A stretch of 64,000 nucleotides of DNA from Strigamia acuminata (GCA_949358305.1 OX442314.1:9045060-9109059), one strand, 5' to 3'. Positions 46,005 to 57,000 are shown, counted from the stretch's first letter. Program-made: numbers and translations. The notes: generated by a model not told the origin, from the letters alone.

Positions 46005-47085
46005 GTAATGTGGACTCGCGACGCGTTGCAACGTGGTCGGAGAACGGCCCACTTCCCTCCCCCCGACCAGGTTGTCTTTCTCTCTCTTGTCCGACCCACG
46101 GCGCGTCGCGGCGCGGCCGGAGGACGTCTCTTTCCCCTCCCCCAGTCCCAAAAACCACACCTTGAGGAACCCCGAGGTTCGGTTTCCGACCGGGCCGTTT
46201 CTCGCCCGACCCACGACGCGCCGCGGCGCGGCCGGAGGACGGCCCTCGTCCCCAAAAACCACACTCCGGGTCACGTGGTCTCGCACTCGACTTTTTCAGT
46301 TTTCCCGTTTTCGGCCCGTTACGGCCAAGGACCGTAACGGGTCGAAAACGGGCCGCAACGGGTCGAAAACGGCCGCAACGGGTCGAAAACGACCCGCACG
46401 GGCCGTTAACGGGCCGCCGACGGTCCCGTCACGATCCCGTAACGGCCCGCACGGGCCGTTAACGGGCCGCCGACGGGACCGTCACGATCCCGTAACGGCC
46501 TTCGTTCCCGGACTTCGGCTCGCCGACGGCCCGTACGACCTCATGCGGGCCGTTAACGGGCCGTTAACGACCCGTTAACGGCGTAAAACCAAAAACAGGA
46601 TTCGAGATTAATGTCTATGAATGTTGTACGCGTTTTCATGTACGTGTTGTCGGTTGTTGATTTTTTCGATTTACACCGTCACGGCCCGTTAACGGCCCGT
46701 TAACGGCCCGTTAACGGCCCGTCAACGGCCCGCATGGGGTCGTACGGGCCGTTAACGGGCCGCCGACGGTTCCGTCACGATCCCGTAACGGCCCGCACGG
46801 GCCGTTAACGGGCCGCCGACGGTCCCGTCACGATCCCGTAACGGCCCGTCATGATCCCGTAACGGGAAAACTGAGAGAGTCGGGTGCGAGACCACGTGAC
46901 CCGGAGTGTGGTTTTTGGGGGCGAGGGCCGTCCTCCGACCGCGCCGTGACGCGCCCCGGGTCGGATCAAGAGGCGACCCGGTCGGAAACCGAACTTCGGG
47001 GTTCCTCGAGGCGTGGTTTTTTGGGGACGGGGGGAGGGGGGGATCGGGTCGCGTGCTCCGACCGCGCCGCAACGCGCCGTGGGTC
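46005..47085. repeat. Satellite block 8
   Basis: The left flank duplicates that of block 2, but the satellite (46,311-46,875) is short, with one spacer (46,584). The right flank and the foldback unit after it (47,086-47,400) mirror 17,251-17,820. Confidence 0.85.
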
Positions 47086-47400
47086 GGTCACCAACCTTTG
47101 TCAATATTTTATAAATTTCCACGGAATTTCAGCAATGTTTTACATAAGTCCGTCAAATCGGGCAGAAATATCCCGTACAATGTCGCTGCAATTCTGTGGA
47201 AATTTATCAGATATTGACAAAATTCGGTGACGGGCGGAAGAGAGAGAGAGAGAGAGAGGGGGGACGGCCGGCGCCTACGCCGACGGGGCGGGAGGGCGAG
47301 TGCACTGTTCACGCATGTGGGCGCGTGTGGACGCTCGATTTACTGGCGCGTTGGACAAGTCAAAAAAAATTTCCCAATGTCTGACAAAAATTCCATCGAA

Positions 47401-47701
47401 TCACGGCAATATTTGACAACACTTGCACAGATTTTTAGCAACATTCATCGGCGAGGTCGTTGATGAACTCGCTTTACCTCGATGAATCTCGCGCGACAAC
47501 AACCCTGCGAAAATACCAAATCTCGTACGAATAATAAACACGGCGCAAACCGCACAAAAACCCACGACATAAAATCGAATGTCGTCTATCGGCACTCTCA
47601 GCATTCCCCCGGACATTTTCCGGAAGAGTTTGGCCCTGCCGGAATCCGAAGAATAGTCACTCCCAAAGTGCGGATTTTGCGGGTGCACTCGCTTCCGAAG
47701 G
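47401..47701 (-). repeat. R sequence, right terminal copy
   Basis: It is the reverse complement of the left terminal R. Its outer edge CCGAAGG is followed by TTAA at 47,702-47,705. The open frame of the Ty3 pol at its right happens to continue into R without a stop and ends at 47,401. Confidence 0.85.
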
Positions 47702-47705
47702 TTAA

Positions 47706-48438
47706 CCATGCTGGAGACATCGGAAACTTCAATTTCCGGTTCCTCAGCCTGGTACCAATGGCGAAGATCCGACACATGAATAGGTTGGGAAATTTTCCCG
47801 TCTTGGTCCATCAGGAGCACGGTATTTGGTCCCAGGAGTCGATGAATCATATAAACCCCTTCAGTTCGGTGTTGGAAACCCGAACTTATTTGTTTATCAG
47901 TTGATGACAAAACACGACTTTTGACGGTGACCCAGTCCCCAGGTTTAAACGTATGGGGCAGCCTTTTTCGGTCATACCAACGCTTATGGCGTAGATGTGC
48001 GGCATCCAGATTTTTCCTCGCCTCCTCACGGATGCGTAATAAGTATCGATGAAGAAAACGCGATTCATCTGGCGGTAAGGGTTCTCCGTCGTCAGTGTCA
48101 GAGTCGACATCTCCTGGAAAACGTGCTTCTTGTCCTGTGACCATCATGTAAGGTGAAAATTTGAGTGAGGTCTGATAAGCAGTATTAATTGCTAAAATGA
48201 AAGAACCAATGTGCTTATCCCAACGCGTATGTTCGTCTATATACGCGAGGATGCACGTTTTTAAAGATTGATTCAGTCTTTCCGCCAAGTTCCCTTGCGG
48301 ATGATAGGCGGAAATATATTTATTTACCATTCCCATTTCGGCGCACTGTGCCTGGAACTTGGCAGAGCGAAAGGTTGGGGCGTTATCACTTATTATAGTT
48401 TTTGGATAAGCCCATCTATAAGTGAACTCTTTAAGTTG
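47706..48438 (-). pseudogene. Older Ty3/gypsy pol, integrase C-terminal part (left piece)
   Basis: Reading starts at the LTR edge and stays open. It has the second integrase Asp in IISDNAPTF, then AYHPQGNLAERL with the catalytic Glu, then the C-terminal GPY/F-like module (KPGDWVTV and EGVYMIHRLLGPNTVLL). Its other part is at 62,461-64,000, separated by the younger element. The left end meets TTAA and the array within or just before the natural C-terminus. The gene is interrupted by insertion, not by stops or frameshifts on either side of the break. Confidence 0.85.
48435..48438. repeat. Target-site duplication, left copy (GTTG)
   Basis: GTTG lies immediately outside the left LTR (TGTTACG...) and is repeated at 62,461-62,464 outside the right LTR. 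A 4-bp duplication is typical of Ty3/gypsy integrases. Confidence 0.8.
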
Positions 48439-49110
48439 TGTTACGAATCAACTTAGATGTTTAATTGATTTGATCTGAATTTACGCGCAAGGTGATGTTA
48501 GCGCAAATCAGCGGGCAAAGTTCGTAGATTTACTCTGTTTGTGCCATCGTCATATGCGGATATCGGACGGTGAATAAACCTAACTCGCTGTAACACACAT
48601 TATTTATATTCGACGGGCTCAATCTCACGTTGTGGGTCTTTACGTTTAAAAAGAATGAGTATGCGCAGTGATATTCGTATGCGGGTGGGCATAGGATGTC
48701 ACAGGCATGCGAAGGGATAAAAGGTGGGCAAAAAGAGGCGCTATTAAGTGTTAAATTAGAAGGGGCGCGTGTTAAAGCGCAAAATAAAGATTGACAAACT
48801 CAATTCAATCTAAGAGGTGTTAACTCGTTGAAAGAGGTATGAGAAGTGTGGATTATGGATAAAAGTAGCGACCAGGTAAACATGAGTCATGTGACCAGGT
48901 CGATTGGAGTGGGTGAGGGGGTGGAAGGTATAAAATAAGGTTAATTGTTGGAAATAATAAGATGCGCGCAATGAGGCTGCGCATATATTTAGAGATGATT
49001 CATCAATGTTAGATGAAAAGAAAGATTGGGAAAAAATAAGAAAACTTAAGATTGGGTCAGTCTAAGTTAGAAATGAATAAAAAAGAAGGGTGGGTAACCT
49101 GCCCGTGACA
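48439..49110 (-). repeat. 3' LTR (672 bp)
   Basis: On the plus strand it begins TGTTACG and ends CGTGACA, the TG...CA form. It equals 61,789-62,460 at an offset of exactly 13,350 with no difference noted by eye. TATA-like TTTTATACC lies near 48,930 on the minus strand. Confidence 0.95.
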
Positions 49111-49123
49111 TCCCTCCCCCCTT
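49111..49123 (-). promoter_or_regulatory. Polypurine tract
   Basis: On the minus strand AAGGGGGGAGGGA lies directly upstream of the 3' LTR, the position and composition expected for plus-strand priming during reverse transcription. Confidence 0.85.
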
Positions 49124-50991
49124 AGGCTTTTATTATTCGAGATTTATCGAAGAGAATAAAAGGATAAGAGACAAGGAAAGTCATACAATAATAATGCGCT
49201 ATGCGCAAAAACTATACAAATTCTCAAAAAATAAATTAAATAAATTAAACAACAAAAAAGAATGATGCGCGTCTGCGCAAAGACTTAACAACTTTGTCAA
49301 AAATAATGCACGTGGTGCAAAAACTTAACAACTTTGTCAAAATAATAAACAAAAGTTAAACAATACCAAATTAAATATCAAAAATCAATTAGATTATTAG
49401 AGACAGAGAATTAATAAATCACCATGGCTTTTGAAAATAAATTTAAACTAAGATTTTTGTAAAGTCACAATGGTAAATTTTAAATCATTCTACTCGAAAT
49501 CACAAGACGAACAGGGACGACACAAGGAGGGCGAACACTAAACCTAAAGGGGCCGACGATACCTAGGACGGACGAGAGTCTATACACTTTACCCAAACAA
49601 TTTATAAAATAAAAATTTTAAACACTTTTACTTTTTTGTATAAACAAACTTCTGCTTTCTGTATAAAAATCATCGAATAAACAATTTTAAATTAAACAAA
49701 AATAAAGAGCCGACACATGAGAATTATCAAGAATCAGGTTGGGATTTATTAATATCAAATTGGGTATTTATGTTATGGTAGGATGCGCGTAATTGCGCAA
49801 AACAAATACAAAATAAAGGTAAGGTACAAAATTATGCAACCTGCATAAGGTAAGTATGATTTCAGATTAATTAGGAACTTTTAAATGGATGCGCGAAACT
49901 TTGCGCAAGGATAATTTAGGTTATTAATTCTATGAATGAAATGGAAAATAGAAACATATAAAATATTATAAAACATAACAAATACCCGCGCGCACAATAC
50001 TACTCGTATTGCCACGGAATTAAATATGTTGATCAGAAAATATCACAAAATTAAATGAAGGGTCAAAAAAGTATCACAATAATCTTGATTAAATGCTAAA
50101 TATCCATAGAAAAAACATTCATTAAATAAATGAAAACATTGAATACTGACTTGAATCATTCCAGAATAATTGCGCTAAAAATAACAATGGAAATAAAAAT
50201 TAAACGAAATTAAATTCCTAAGCTTCGGAAGAAATTATCATAATTAAATGAAGATAATTCTGGAATGATTATAGCACAAAAAAAATATCAAAATCATTAA
50301 ACTAGAATAAATATTTCAATAATATGACTAGAAAATTATCGAAATCATAATTGCACTTAAATAAAATATAATTGTAGTACTAAAAATCTAATTGTCCGAT
50401 TCTAAAGCACTAAAAACGTAAAAATAATTAAATAAAAATATAAATTATCAGTGAGGATTATCACAATAGAAAACTTGCGCAAAAATAATAACATTTATGA
50501 TGAAACACTAATAATAATTATTTGTTCTTCAAATCGACACATTACCGCTGCCCAAGCTCGTTCCATCAAGTCCTCCAACTCGAGAGATGTTTTACGGAGC
50601 GCCTCATCAATGGAATCGCATGGCGGAACGGAAAAATGATGAAGATTTAAAGATGATAAAGTTTTGTGGATACCATGTAGATATTGGAATGCAGGCCGGC
50701 CCAAACTCAACGCACAAATGCGGAGATGTTTTATTAGGGCATTTACCAGAGATCCACGATCTGGCGGCGCATTTTGGACACAATTAGAGATGAAAATATG
50801 ATGAAAACACAAAATAATGATGAATGGTAGGTTGAAGTGCGCACAAAGTCTTCGCAAATCACCAGGATCCTCGTATCAAGTCCTTCAACTCAACGCCGAA
50901 GCGGAGGAATTTTACGAAACGCCCATTGATGTGATCTCCTGACTTCAATTTGCAAAAAACTTGCGCACAAAGTCACGTTTAGGATTGTTGT
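49124..50991 (-). other. Non-coding 3' region of the young Ty3 element
   Basis: This is about 1.9 kb of A/T-rich sequence with scattered TGCGCA motifs and no supported frame. A short internal duplication is visible: about 50,553-50,625 resembles 50,883-50,935 (both with TCAAGTCCT). It may hold packaging or RNA-stability signals, but nothing specific is recognised. Confidence 0.6.
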
Positions 50992-53265
50992 TCACTCGAA
51001 TTCCAAGGTTTGACGATGTTGAGGATCTCGGAAATAGATTAACATATTAAATGCCACTTCTACCACAACACGTCGCGCATCTTGGAATGTACGTGCGCCC
51101 TGCCGATTTATTTCGAAAAGACAGTGAGCTAAAAAATATTCTCCATACCTTCGGTAGAGAAGATGCAACAGCGGATCAGCCTCCGAACGAAACATATGCA
51201 AGTCCGCAATGGCTAAAGATCGGAAAAGCTGTCGCTGAGCCCGAATCGACATATCAAATTGGAGACATCCTTGTTCTCCCTCAGCAAAATTACAACGAAT
51301 CGTGGTGGGAGGCATCAAGCTTGGAAGAAGTTCCAAAGTTATGAATGGTTGGGTTGCATCCCACTCACCTCGTCTTGTGCGGGGGGCAGGAGGCAGGAAC
51401 ACGTATCGATAGACAGTCGAACACCGTATTTCGCGCAATTCGGCTAAGCGGGTCCGTTCCCGTCGTCGTTTAAACTCATCCTCACTAGCCTCCTCCACTG
51501 CTCGTCTATCTGCCCAATGTCGCTCGCCGAGCCGTTCTATCTCCATCTCATATCTTCGCATATATTCCAGATTTCGTCGCTCGTCGCCTCCCCTTCTATC
51601 TACGTGATGTCGGTCGGCGAGTTGTTTCCTCTCCATTTCATACCTTCTTCGGTATTCCGGATTTTGTCGTTCGTCGCCTCCCTCACGTTGCTCACGTCGC
51701 CTTAGAACCTGGTGAAGCACTTGGGAGACCTCCTCATGCATTACCCATATTAATAACTCCAGCGCATTTACGCGGTCGTAAAGGTCACATTGACTCAAGC
51801 GATGCTGAATCTGGTTGGACATGGTACGTATGCGTAGAAGCATTTCGTTAAATACTTCTTGAAAATCGGCTTGTAGGATATTAAAATCACGGTCCATCAT
51901 AAAATTTATCAAAGTTATCCAACCTCGACGCTCCATATAGAATCTGGATGGTGAGGAATGCACATCTTGCGCATATACATTTACCTCATATCGGTTCAAT
52001 AATTCGTAAATAACTTCAAACGTATGCACCGGTTTTGTGCTAATTCCAGACCTGTCTGTGAATAAATCACAATGAGTAGCTGACGTAGTTGTTGATGTAC
52101 CATCGCCCAGCTGGGGTTGCGCTGATTCTAGATGCGACCCTGTCAAGTATAGTCGATCAGAAATAGTTACTGTGCTGTTAGAGGGTATAGTTGCGCTGGT
52201 GTTTCCCGGGGGTGCATTTGGTACAACTCGAAAATGAGATATAAGGACAGGAATTTTGGATTTTTGCGAAGTCTCACGAGGTACAATCTTTACTGTTGCT
52301 CGCCTACTCAGTTCACCTGAGACTGGTCTTCTGGTTGGGGATTGTGGCAAATTGACTGTACGCGGATCCCTTGCTTTCTTCTCAGGTCCTTGCGCATTTA
52401 TAACTTGATCAGGAGGTGTCTCGATGATTACCTCATTGATTGATCCTAATAATGGCGGAGTAGTACTCAACTCGGATCCACAGTCTCGCACTGGCGGCGT
52501 GCTGGCCCGTTCCCGCTCAATCTCCTCGTTTTCCTGTTCTATCCTTCCGTCTGATACTGCACTGTCGCATTCACAACATAAATTCAAAGTCAAATCCGGG
52601 GATGCAGGTGTCAGGCTAGGTTGCGCTTCAAACCGCGACGAGGCGCTTGCAAATAACGCATCATCGTCACCACTGCTCCAGCTATCATCAGATTCGACTG
52701 GCAAATCCGACAAATGCGCAACAGCCCGCGCAATAGCCTCTTGAACCTGGTGTACATTACCATCGAGGGTTTCCTGAAGAGATGAAATAACTTCTCGTCC
52801 CATTATTGCACGTGTCGACGACTGCTCACGATGTAATGGGTCCTCAGCCGGTGAATCAAGAAGTTGGGCGATGTTGGTACCAGGGTAAATCCATTGTCGA
52901 AGATTAATATGACTTGTCTGCGCCAATCGTCGCGCACGCTGCCAATACCAGCGGTGTACCGTCTCAAATCGCAGAATTGAAGCCGGACTTCCGTTGAGCG
53001 ACCTAAACGGCGGAAACGTAACGCCGCCAATATTTATGTTGTCTTGCCTGCGTCGACGTAACACCCATCCAAAAATCTGTCTCATCCAAACCGCGAATAA
53101 ATCCCTCGGCAAGTCGCCATTCCCGTTGCACGCTCGACAGGTGAGAGCGGCTCGCGGCGGGTCCTCCTCCATACCATGGCCTGAGCAGACCGGGCATATC
53201 TCGTGGCTCGGAAAACCCGTACCGAATGCTTCTACAAAGGGTTCCTCGTCCCGATTGGAAGCCAT
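50992..53265 (-). CDS. Third ORF of the young Ty3 element; DnaJ-like Cys pairs and coiled coil, not an envelope
   Basis: There are 757 residues from the ATG at 53,265 (MASNRDEEPF), chosen over upstream non-ATG extension. Two CxxCxGxG-like motifs, CPVCSGHG (residues 24-31) and CRACNGNG (43-50), form a possible zinc-binding pair like half of a DnaJ zinc finger. Residues 180-410 are Ser/Thr/Pro-rich and probably disordered. Residues 529-588 are two tandem 30-residue repeats starting GGDER, inside a strongly charged helical stretch (about 520-615). The C-terminal 140 residues look globular. There is no signal peptide or membrane segment, so it is not Env despite its place. It starts about 800 bp downstream of pol, so a spliced or subgenomic RNA is likely needed. 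Function unknown. Confidence 0.8.
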   Translation of the reverse strand: MASNRDEEPFVEAFGTGFPSHEICPVCSGHGMEEDPPRAALTCRACNGNGDLPRDLFAVWMRQIFGWVLRRRRQDNINIGGVTFPPFRSLNGSPASILRFETVHRWYWQRARRLAQTSHINLRQWIYPGTNIAQLLDSPAEDPLHREQSSTRAIMGREVISSLQETLDGNVHQVQEAIARAVAHLSDLPVESDDSWSSGDDDALFASASSRFEAQPSLTPASPDLTLNLCCECDSAVSDGRIEQENEEIERERASTPPVRDCGSELSTTPPLLGSINEVIIETPPDQVINAQGPEKKARDPRTVNLPQSPTRRPVSGELSRRATVKIVPRETSQKSKIPVLISHFRVVPNAPPGNTSATIPSNSTVTISDRLYLTGSHLESAQPQLGDGTSTTTSATHCDLFTDRSGISTKPVHTFEVIYELLNRYEVNVYAQDVHSSPSRFYMERRGWITLINFMMDRDFNILQADFQEVFNEMLLRIRTMSNQIQHRLSQCDLYDRVNALELLIWVMHEEVSQVLHQVLRRREQREGGDERQNPEYRRRYEMERKQLADRHHVDRRGGDERRNLEYMRRYEMEIERLGERHWADRRAVEEASEDEFKRRRERTRLAELREIRCSTVYRYVFLPPAPRTRRGEWDATQPFITLELLPSLMPPTTIRCNFAEGEQGCLQFDMSIRAQRQLFRSLAIADLHMFRSEADPLLHLLYRRYGEYFLAHCLFEINRQGARTFQDARRVVVEVAFNMLIYFRDPQHRQTLEFE

Positions 53266-54071
53266 GTTGGTTTCAATATTCGTTGGGAATATAATGCGCC
53301 TAAGTTGGTGGAGGCAATGCTTATATAAATACACAGAACAAATAATACGCTTGACAAACGATACTCACAATTATCAAGCGCAACAACACGAACGCGCACA
53401 GAACGAAACAAACAACGAGGACTAAAGAATATTCCTAGGAATGTAACGAGTCGTAAAACTTTGCTTCGAGAAGCTTCGATGAACGATTGAAAACTCGCAC
53501 ATGTAATAAAGTCGGGTTCGAGGTTAAACACTAACTAATTGCAATTGAAGGGCGACATTCCGTGTTGGAATTCGGAAGTTAACGAAGGTTGTCTTCGCTC
53601 AAAACTCTTGTTTTAAAGTGATTAAATAAGGATGGTGAGATAAACAAGTAATAATTCAGAACACAGAATATTAATTTAAATAAAGTGCGCATAAATTATA
53701 TTGATTGAATAATTTAAATGAATTGTGGAAATAGCCACGTGCTATTGTTTAGAGGTTAATTGGCGTCGCGCACTCTGGTGACACAAATAGTCCCTGATTG
53801 AAATGGACTTAGCCATTTTCGAGTGACCGAATATGAACATAAAATACATAACACAAAACATTAAATATAAAATATAAAGAAAACATAAAATAACATAAAA
53901 CATAAAAATTAGGATGAATAAATTTAAAATAAAGGGAAAAATAGTTTTTAAACAAAATAGGTAGTAAAGATAGATTTACACCGGATTACACTTGGTTTTT
54001 TTTTGTTTTTTTTGTTGTTTCGTTTGTGTTTTCCCTTTTTTTTTTTATTTAGCTTAAAAAATAGAAGAAAA
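53266..54071 (-). other. Spacer between pol and third ORF
   Basis: About 800 bp, A/T-rich, with a T-rich run near 53,996-54,050 on the plus strand (A-rich on the coding strand). There is no supported frame. It is the likely place for a splice acceptor or internal promoter serving the third ORF; on the coding strand I cannot single one out. Confidence 0.5.
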
Positions 54072-57000
54072 TTACTTAAATGAAAGAAAATAGGCAGAAA
54101 AAATATCTAAAGTGTTGACAGCAAAAATTTCAACATGTTTATCAATAATTTCAACGTCTTTTAAAGTTAAAAAGTTGGCCTCGGCAAAAAACCAATGTCG
54201 CAATTCCACGACATTATAAGGCTGGGTTTTTTGGCCGTTTTCATCCATTAGGATTACTGTATTGGGGCCCACCAATCTATGTATAATATATACACCTTCA
54301 GTCCGTTGGCGTAAACCTGCTGCGAATTGTTTATCGGCAGATGAAGGTTGCCGATTGCGCAAAGTTACCCAGTCGCCAGGACGGAAGTCATGGGGGCGCC
54401 GTTTTAAATCGAACCATTTTTTGTGTCGAATTTGGGACTCGCGCAAGTTGTTAATCGCGCTTTCTCGCATTCTACGCATATGTTCGTGCAAGTTTTCAGC
54501 TTCCACGGGCGGCAACGGTTCTCCGTCATCCGTGTCGCTATCCAGGTCGCCCGGAAATCGAGCTTCCTGGCCTGTTACCATTTTAAAGGGTGAATACTTT
54601 AAAGAAATTTGATACGCTGAATTAATCGCGAGCACGAAATAGCCAATGTTGACGTCCCATCTAGTATGGTCATCATCAATATATGCTAATATACAGTTCT
54701 TTAATGATTGGTTAAGCCTTTCCGCAATATTACCTTGCGGGTGGTATGCGGCGGTATATCTATTTATTGCGCCAAGTTGCTGGATTTGGCTACGAAATTC
54801 TGGTGAGCGAAAAGCAGGCGCATTATCGCTGATAATTATTTTGGGAAAACCCCATCTTTTGCAGAATTTCTGAATTTGTTTCACCGTAGTGGCTATATTT
54901 GAGTTTTCGGTTAGACGTACGTCTAACCATCGGCTAGCAGAGTCGACCATCACAAAGGCATAGCAATGTCCCTCTGTGGATCGAGGTTTCTTGCCGTAAT
55001 AGTCGATGTAGATAGCGGAGAAAAGATGGCGCGATCTGGACATTATCATTTTTCCATATGGGAGCCTGTTAAGGGGTTTAGCTCTTTGACACGCTTCGCA
55101 AACCTGTATCCATGTTCGAATATCTTCGCGCATTTTTGGCCAAAATACGCGCGATTTAATGCGATGGAGTGTTCGTTCTTGCCCCATATGTCCAACTACG
55201 GGAGGATAGTGCATTGCGCGGAAATATCTTTCTCTGAGTTCAAATGGGAGATATATTTGGCGCCTCTTTCTAATTTCATTAATATGGACAGGAGGGAAGC
55301 GACATAACATCTCTTTATACATGCCGAAATCTTGCGCGTCAGCCACAATTTTAGCAGCTTCGTCCGGATCAAGTGGTAACATTTGGGCAGTTAAATAAAA
55401 TATCAACTCACGCGACCAGGGATCCTGTCTTTGCGCAGCAATGATTTCAGCAGCAGTAGGCAACAGCTCGAACGGAGGATGTTCGATTGGTGGATCGTGC
55501 TCCAATTCGGCTTGCTTCTCTGCTTCAGTCCTTGAATCTTCAATTACTGTCCTTTCTCGTCGCGGACGCAATCTCGACGGAGTTCTTTGCGCTGATGCTG
55601 GAGGCGCAGAATAATTCCTTGTTGGTGGTGACATGTCACGAATGGGTCCAAAACTGTCCTCCGATGATGCAGAGTCAGAATCCGGGTCCGAAGTATATCC
55701 CTCTGGCCTTTGCTGTCCTGATGGTCCCGCCGCATCATCATACATTCTTGGTTCAGAAGGTTGACGCGGAGAAATGACAGGAAAATCAGTGATAGGAATT
55801 GAAGGAGTTGGGGAAGGAGTTGGTAAATCTGGAATTTCAGGAGAAGGTCTTGGAATGGGCCTTCGATGGCTATCGGATTGAATTATTGGTGCAGGAACTC
55901 CAGTTATGCGACGGAAATTTCGTCGTATTTTATCCACCAAAGTTCCAGGTGTCGGCAATTGTGATGGTGCCGAAGCAGTCTTTTTTCTAAAACTAGACGG
56001 ATTTATTGGCGCAGGAATTCTGGTTGGAATAATTGCCGAAGGAGGAATGGAACTAGGAATAGGAGTGGATATTGGAGTTGCAGGAGGGGTAGGAATAGGT
56101 AAGGGTGGTGGAATTAAAACTGATTTAGATTTGGGTTTCACCACATGGGAAGGAATAGCGGATTTACGTCGCACTGCCTTCAACTTTCCTACTTGCTGTG
56201 ATTTCAATAACTTTGGAAATGTCCACTTTTTAATAGTTCCCGCATACCTGGGTGGTAGCCATGGTGGTGATTTAGGAATCAAAGATGGATCCTTTAATCT
56301 AGCCCGAGTTCGTGTGGCTATTGCTCGTTTAGCATGAGGAGATAAAATTGGTATAATATCAATTTTACGTGGTCTTCCTCGTTTCTTTATCAGAATTGGG
56401 ATTAAAGAGCGCTGTCGGCGGGTTCGTAAAGGCACTGAAACACGAACTGGTGATAAATTAGGAGTTCTCACTTGTGAGGTTGGTTGCGCAACTGGAATTG
56501 ATGCATTTGGTGTTGCAGTTGGTTGCACAATTGGCGTTAGTGCAACTGGAGGGATTGTAACCGGCGGTGCCCTCGTTGGAGGAGTAGCTACGCCAGTAGA
56601 AGATGGAATTTGCGCACCCGAAGTCGGCGCATTTCCAGTCACTTTCCCTTTACCAGTTGGTCGAGGAATAAGAGATTTTTTCTTATTTTTCTTCTTAGTC
56701 GGTGAAGATGCTGCAATGAGAGGCACTTTTTTAAATGTAGATTTAAACAACTTTCGAAACTGCAAATTAATGTCTTTTGGCAATTCCTTGATGATATTAA
56801 GTGCCGGCCACTCGTTGCAATCATCAAAATAGGCAAGGTAACATGCCTCGTCGACCTCCGGGCTATCATCCTCATCATCGACTTCAGGTGGGTCGACAGG
56901 AGCTCGACTTAGTGCATCCGCTACCTTATTTTTGCATCCTGAACAGTGCAAAAACGTGAATTTATAATCACTTAACGATAGCACCCAACGGGCCAAACGT

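Larger units (their letters stand above)
16950..47701. mobile_element. Composite repeat array bounded by inverted R copies and TTAA
   Basis: This 30.75-kb GC-rich block begins CCTTCGGAAGCGAGTGCACC and ends with its reverse complement. TTAA lies immediately outside both ends (16,946-16,949 and 47,702-47,705). The outer roughly 880 bp on each side (R copy, foldback unit, GC-rich flank) are inverted copies of each other. Internally there are three units, each closed on the right by an inverted R copy (at 24,149, 37,427 and 47,701), eight satellite blocks, three 1015-bp tandem arrays and two large duplications. No transposase is seen. TTAA flanks and a terminus starting CCTT recall piggyBac-type elements, but the two outer flanks (MYND gene and Ty3 pol) do not look like one former site, so a single intact insertion is not established. 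Confidence 0.5.

Noticed and set aside
17820-46880. CRISPR-like array (regular unit plus spacers)
   Set aside because: Units abut without variable spacers, the same spacer recurs unchanged, and the context is eukaryotic with introns and LTR elements.
16950-47400. Dozens of 60-160-codon open frames in the array, on both strands
   Set aside because: They follow the repeats exactly, recur at the repeat periods, overlap on both strands and are rich in Arg, Pro, Gly and Ser because of GC-rich satellite. No family resemblance.
50495-50857. 120-codon minus-strand frame after the third ORF, with a hydrophobic start
   Set aside because: No ATG at the beginning, weak composition, and part of it is the short internal duplication of the 3' region.
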